Shown here: one piece after another, positions 60,479-64,000 of the stretch
Position numbering within the stretch: the stretch's first letter is position 1
Layout: each line of letters starts with the position of its first letter
Source: JAJFJD01 sp965228975
GTDB taxonomy: Bacteria; Pseudomonadota; Alphaproteobacteria; UBA8366
DNA length: 64,000 nucleotides
Reading direction: 5' to 3'
Assembly: GCA_965228975.1 (NCBI GenBank)
Contig: OZ245851.1
Span: 5,270,001 to 5,334,000 of the forward strand
Notes under the pieces: model-generated
The model's input: only the letters and a program-made list of their open reading frames with translations
Told to the model about the DNA's origin: nothing
Databases searched by the model: none
Translations under genes and position numbers: made by a program

Positions 60479-61435
60479 ATGTCCCTTCTTCGATCACCCC
60501 TGGCCGGACTGGCATGGCTCGGCCGGCAGGGGACAGGCGCGATCGCCGTGTTGGTGTTCTTCGGGATCGCGGTGCCGGCGGTCGGCGCGGTGCTCAAGCC
60601 GTATGTCGCCGAAGCGATCTTCGCGCTGCTCTGCATCGCCTTCCTGCGGGTCGACGCCATGTCGTTACGCGGCATCTTGCGGCGGCCCGGCGTCCTGCTG
60701 GCGGCGACGGGCTGGACGATGCTCGTGATGCCCTTGCTCTTTGTTGGCGTCTGCATGGCGTTTGATCTGGAAGGGCGGTTCCCCGACCTGTATCTCGCAA
60801 TCATGCTTCAGGCGGTCGCGTCGCCGATGATGGCCGCCCCGGCCTTCGCCGCGTTGATGGGCTTCGACGCGACGCTCATTCTGCTCACCCTGGTCGCGAG
60901 CACGGCGCTGACCCCGCTGACCGCGACTTTCTACGCCTACTTGTTTCTCGGCGGGACGTTGTCGCTGTCGCCGATCGCGCTGGGGATCAAGCTTTTGGCC
61001 ATCCTTGCCGGGTCGGCGTTGATCGCCGCGATCATCCGTCGGATCGTCGGAGGTGATGCGGTGGCCCGCCGCAAGGACGAGATCGACGGGCTTAACGTGC
61101 TGGTGCTGTTCGTCTTCGTCGCCGCGGTGATGGAAGGCGTGGCGGACACCTTCCTCGCCGCCCCGCTATTGGCGACGGCGATCGGGATTTTGGCATTCGT
61201 CATCACCTTCGCGGTATTGGGAGTCTCGCTTCTGGCATTCCTGTGGGCTGGCCGGGACCGCGCCTTCGCGCTCGCTTTCATGGCGTCGCAGCGCAACATG
61301 GGCTTGATGCTCGCGGCGACGGGCGGTGTTCTGCCGGACATGGCGTGGCTCTACTTCGCCCTGTGCCAGTTCCCGATCTATCTGTCGCCGCACCTGATGA
61401 AGCCGTTGGCGCGGCGGTTTGTCCGGACCGGTTAG
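60479..61435 (+). CDS. Bile acid:sodium symporter-like (BASS) transporter
   Basis: 318-aa membrane protein with about nine to ten TM helices. MLQAVASPMMAAPAFAALMG and MASQRNMGLMLAATGG fit the two crossing regions of the BASS/SBF fold that bind sodium and an organic acid. The family transports carboxylated compounds, so an aromatic acid or keto acid would fit the surrounding genes; this is inference. ATG 60479 removes the part overlapping the aminotransferase gene. Converges with the aldolase-like gene (4-base gap). Confidence 0.78.
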   Translation: MSLLRSPLAGLAWLGRQGTGAIAVLVFFGIAVPAVGAVLKPYVAEAIFALLCIAFLRVDAMSLRGILRRPGVLLAATGWTMLVMPLLFVGVCMAFDLEGRFPDLYLAIMLQAVASPMMAAPAFAALMGFDATLILLTLVASTALTPLTATFYAYLFLGGTLSLSPIALGIKLLAILAGSALIAAIIRRIVGGDAVARRKDEIDGLNVLVLFVFVAAVMEGVADTFLAAPLLATAIGILAFVITFAVLGVSLLAFLWAGRDRAFALAFMASQRNMGLMLAATGGVLPDMAWLYFALCQFPIYLSPHLMKPLARRFVRTG

Positions 61436-61439
61436 GCGG

Positions 61440-62231
61440 TTAGTCCAGGCAGTCGGCTTCGGTCCGCAGCACCAGGCGCGCCTGATACAGGAAGGTGGCG
61501 TCGACCACCGCCGGTTTCAGGCGGTAGTCATGGGCGTCGCGGCCGCAGTCCGGGTCGAGCGGTTCGATCTCGCCCGCCGCCATGGCCAGGAGCTGAAGCT
61601 GTGCCGCCCGCTCGAAATGAAAGGCGAGGACGGCTGCCTCCTCGACCGAGCCGCCGGCGGAAAGCTGGCCGTGATGCGCCAGGAGGATCGACCGCTTGTC
61701 GCCGAGCGCGGTGGCGATCAGCTCGCCTTCGTCGTCGCCGATCGGCGGACCCGGCCATTCGCTGAGCCAGGCGCAGTCGTCATAAAACATCGACGTGTCC
61801 ATATGCGAGGCGATCAACGGCACGCCGATCATCGACAGGGCCGACACATGCGGCGGGTGCGTGTGCACGATGCTCTGCACGTCCGGCCGCGCCTTGTAGA
61901 CCCACAGGTGGAACCGGTTGGCGGGATTGGGCATGCCTTCGCCGTCCAGGACGTTGAGGTCGTCGTCGACCAGCATGAAGTCGGACGCGCGCAGTTCCTC
62001 CAGACCGAGGCCGAAGCGTCCGGTCCACATGGTGCCGGGTTTGTCGCCGCGCGCCGTGATCTGGCCGGCCAGACCCGACCCGTGGCCGTCGCGCGCGAGC
62101 ATGCGCGCGGTCAACGCCAGCTTCTCCCGGAGGCCCCATTTCGGCTTCTCCAGGTGTTGCTCCATCTCCACCGACACGCGGGCGTGAAAGTGGGACTTGG
62201 GTTTGTGGGCGGTTTTGGCTGTGTCGCTCAT
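61440..62231 (-). CDS. Class II aldolase/adducin family protein
   Basis: 263 aa of the FucA/AraD fold. Zinc ligands are His123 and His125 (VHTHPPH) and His187 (AHHG). The catalytic Glu of true class II aldolases (in SSEWRMH-like motif) is replaced, the segment reading NPANRFHLWVY. It is thus unlikely to be a sugar-phosphate aldolase. The fold also includes decarboxylases of aromatic acids such as 3,4-dihydroxyphthalate, which would suit its neighbours. Its SD leader GGGAAGGAAACGTCC is nearly identical to that of the Rieske alpha gene. Confidence 0.87.
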   Translation of the reverse strand: MSDTAKTAHKPKSHFHARVSVEMEQHLEKPKWGLREKLALTARMLARDGHGSGLAGQITARGDKPGTMWTGRFGLGLEELRASDFMLVDDDLNVLDGEGMPNPANRFHLWVYKARPDVQSIVHTHPPHVSALSMIGVPLIASHMDTSMFYDDCAWLSEWPGPPIGDDEGELIATALGDKRSILLAHHGQLSAGGSVEEAAVLAFHFERAAQLQLLAMAAGEIEPLDPDCGRDAHDYRLKPAVVDATFLYQARLVLRTEADCLD

Positions 62232-62302
62232 GGACGTTTCCTTCCCAGTGTCTGTATGACCGGCTTACCCGAGACTATGCCACTTCGGGGCCGTGGCCCA
62301 AA

Positions 62303-63046
62303 CTAGAGCGCGGCGCGGGCGATGATGTAGAGACCCATCGCCAGCAAGGCGACGAAGAAGACCTGCCGGAACCGTTCTTCCGATAGGCGCTGGCGGACGC
62401 GCTGTCCGACGACCATGCCGATCACCGCGGGCACGACGCCGGCGGTTGACAGGATACCCAAATCCGCCGACAGCAGGTCGTTCCCCTTGAGCGCCAACGC
62501 GAGCGCGACTGTCGAGACGGTGAACAGCATGCCCATCGCCTGGATGAACATGTCGCGCGGCAGGCCGATCGCCTGCAGGAACATGACGCCCGGTACGACG
62601 AAGGAACCGGTCATCCCGGTCAGTACACCGTTCATCGTGCCGAACATCGGCCCGGCCCAGGCCTCGTATCGCGGGGCGATGACGATCCGGACCTTCAACA
62701 GGCTCAACGCCGAATAGGTAACGAGCAGGACACCCAGCAATGCCGATAGCAGCGCCAAATCGACCCGGGTCAGCGCGGTGGCGCCGATCCATACGGTAAC
62801 GGTCGCCATGATCAAGAAGGGCCAGAGCCGTCTCAACACGGGCATGCCGTTCCCGCCGACCACCGCCTGCCACAGGTTGGTGACGAAGGACGGCACCAGA
62901 AGCAACGCCATCGCTTGCGGTAGGCCGAGCGTCGCGGTGAGAAGGGCCAGACTGACGCTGGGCAGGCCGAGGCCGATCACGCCCTTTACGCTGCCGGCGA
63001 TCAGAAACGTGACGAAGATGATGGCTAGGGTCGCGGGATCGGACAT
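62303..63046 (-). CDS. TauE/SafE family sulfite exporter-like protein
   Basis: 247-aa inner-membrane protein with about eight TM segments and the family phrase GSVKGVIGLGLPSVSLALL, plus the internal repeat GPMFGTMNGVLTGMTGSF. TauE/SafE members export sulfite, sulfoacetate or related anions, and many are unassigned. 71 bases upstream of the class II aldolase gene on the same strand, so possibly co-transcribed. Confidence 0.9.
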   Translation of the reverse strand: MSDPATLAIIFVTFLIAGSVKGVIGLGLPSVSLALLTATLGLPQAMALLLVPSFVTNLWQAVVGGNGMPVLRRLWPFLIMATVTVWIGATALTRVDLALLSALLGVLLVTYSALSLLKVRIVIAPRYEAWAGPMFGTMNGVLTGMTGSFVVPGVMFLQAIGLPRDMFIQAMGMLFTVSTVALALALKGNDLLSADLGILSTAGVVPAVIGMVVGQRVRQRLSEERFRQVFFVALLAMGLYIIARAAL

Positions 63047-63586
63047 CGATCCAGCCTACACGGCTAGCCGATGCAATTGAAGCGAGGCGAGGAGGCGACA
63101 TCCGCGCGTCGGCAACGGAGTAAGCGTCGCGTCGCCGGAAGTCGAGGATCTGGCAACACAGCCAGCCAAGACGACCGAGGACACCACCGGACAGGTTTGG
63201 CGCGTCTCATTTTCAGCTGTGTTAGGCCCGGAAATACAGGAGGTCGACACGGCTGGGTTGTGAATACCGCGCGAATGTTCACCGTAATCACGCATGGTGT
63301 AGTGGCACACATGACTCAACGACAAGGTGAATTTTCGTTTATATACAGTTCTTTAAGGGGTGTTCGCTATCGTGGCGTCAAGATCTGCTCCGTCATGTCG
63401 GGAACGAGACGCATACAGATCGGAATTCGGGCCGTAACCATCTAAACCATGACGAGTGGTGATGTCGGTGCCATCCCGGAAGGGGACATGCGGGCGATTC
63501 CTGATTTGGCCCAAGGACATGGGCCGAGACATGGTTTGGGCGGATCCGGTTCGAGGGTGCAGAAATTATTCAGTTCGAGGCGAAAA
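63047..63586. other. Intergenic region upstream of the chemotaxis receptor
   Basis: 540 bp. Codon use in the open frames here is not convincing, and nothing resembles a tRNA. An AT-rich segment (63330-63356, containing TTTATATACAG at 63338-63348) probably holds the promoter of the receptor gene. The receptor's own frame is open from ATG 63449, but the best SD serves 63587. Confidence 0.5.
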
Positions 63587-64000
63587 ATGGTTGCGAATGG
63601 TGTTTTGACGGATTCCAAGACTCTTGGAGTAGTGCGTTTCTTCAATGATTTGAAGATTAGGTCGAAAATTCTATGCAGCGTGGCGGTCGTCCTGGCGATC
63701 CTCGTGATTGTTGCGGGCAAGGGCTACTTCAGCTTCGTGTCGGTCGGCACGGATGTGGACAAGTTCTCCGAAGCCGTCGAAGAGGCCTCGATTGCGGCGA
63801 AGACCGAGGCGAACTTTCTGAAGCTTCGCGCGCATGCCCGCGAATTTGGATACACGGGCCGCGACTCCGATGTGGCCGCCGTGCGGAAACTCGCGGAGAA
63901 GGTCACCAAGAATATCGAGCACGCGATGGCGGTGATCCACGACCCGAAACACCGGGCCAAGGTCGAAGAGATGGGCAAGGCCTTTACGGCGTACATGGCC
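63587..64000 (+). CDS. Methyl-accepting chemotaxis protein, N-terminal part (truncated by the window)
   Basis: The frame runs from ATG 63587 (SD CGAGG six bases upstream) to the window edge, 138 codons without a stop. It gives a short cytoplasmic tail with FFNDLKIRSKILCSVAVVLAI, the usual MCP opening with the first TM (about 29-48), then a helical ligand-binding region (AAKTEANFLKLRAHAREFGYTGRDSDVAAV, here EANFLKLRAHAREF and GYTGRDSDVAAVRKL) of the four-helix-bundle/HBM type. The signalling domain lies outside the window. In-frame ATGs at 63449 and 63488 are possible but have poorer SDs. Confidence 0.75.
   Translation, partial: MVANGVLTDSKTLGVVRFFNDLKIRSKILCSVAVVLAILVIVAGKGYFSFVSVGTDVDKFSEAVEEASIAAKTEANFLKLRAHAREFGYTGRDSDVAAVRKLAEKVTKNIEHAMAVIHDPKHRAKVEEMGKAFTAYMA

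Noticed and set aside
63071..63445. 124-aa forward ORF (and an 89-aa reverse ORF) in the gap before the chemotaxis receptor
   Set aside because: Arg/Gly/Ser-rich composition shifting to unrelated sequence, no SD and no domain; frames are open by base composition.
1..64000. tRNA or rRNA genes
   Set aside because: I checked the gaps by eye for the GGTTCGAATCC-type T-arm and acceptor ends and found none; a tRNAscan-type search would settle it.

Overview
The window is high-GC, gene-dense bacterial chromosome. The gene families and their order (etfBA-hbd, argH-lptM-lysA-TIGR02302, ftsEX, chorismate mutase-hisC-tyrA divergent from metX-metW, a twin-TM HIG1 protein with cobalamin adenosyltransferase, DUF2125, the alphaproteobacterial class II ribonucleotide reductase) point to an alphaproteobacterium, most likely a Rhodospirillales-type heterotroph. 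This placement rests on gene content and synteny recalled from memory, not on a search. I saw no rRNA, tRNA, CRISPR array, prophage or transposase.

Layout. 1-3.2 kb: a membrane protein, an AEC carrier, a small basic protein and a secreted intradiol-type dioxygenase. 3.3-10.1 kb: acyl-CoA and cofactor metabolism, with a probable methylsuccinyl-CoA dehydrogenase (ethylmalonyl-CoA pathway), LysE exporter, HIG1 protein, cob(I)alamin adenosyltransferase, etfBA and 3-hydroxybutyryl-CoA dehydrogenase. 10.1-16.1 kb: tlpA, argH, lptM, lysA and TIGR02302. 16.1-20.5 kb: zinc-ribbon/DUF3426 protein, ftsEX, YdcF and PlsC-like proteins. 20.6-27.1 kb: AdoCbl-dependent ribonucleotide reductase, a DUF3772 MscS channel, a ChaC-like enzyme and DUF2125. 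27.1-32 kb: aromatic amino acid/histidine genes divergent from methionine genes. 32-39.2 kb: a second MscS channel, a leaderless BtuF-like protein and a GldA/F/G-type ABC system. 39.2-46 kb: 3-hydroxyacyl-CoA dehydrogenase, lipoprotein, secreted SNase-like nuclease, two tandem GT39-type glycosyltransferases and a PAS protein. 46.1-54.5 kb: an aminotransferase divergent from a TAXI-TRAP transporter, then a probable 2-aminoethylphosphonate ABC transporter. 54.6-63 kb: a catabolic region with SDR, Rieske oxygenase beta/alpha, two-domain VOC dioxygenase-like protein, small EthD-like protein, MocR/AspT-type aminotransferase, BASS-type carrier, class II aldolase-like protein and TauE-like exporter. 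The window ends inside a methyl-accepting chemotaxis protein.

Functional threads. Several genes depend on or handle cobalamin (adenosyltransferase, class II RNR, BtuF-like protein, and by pathway logic methylsuccinyl-CoA dehydrogenase). ETF is the expected electron acceptor for the acyl-CoA dehydrogenase. The 54.6-62.3 kb region looks like an uncharacterised oxidative catabolic island: the Rieske oxygenase operon is bracketed by two copies of a roughly 98-bp inverted-pair palindromic repeat, and four enzyme genes share the same AGGAAACG leader directly before their start codon. Other notable signals are a probable AUU start with an SD-masking hairpin at metX, a G9 tract in a lipoprotein leader, an inverted repeat on the nrdJ promoter, and recurring AACGCGTT palindromes between genes.
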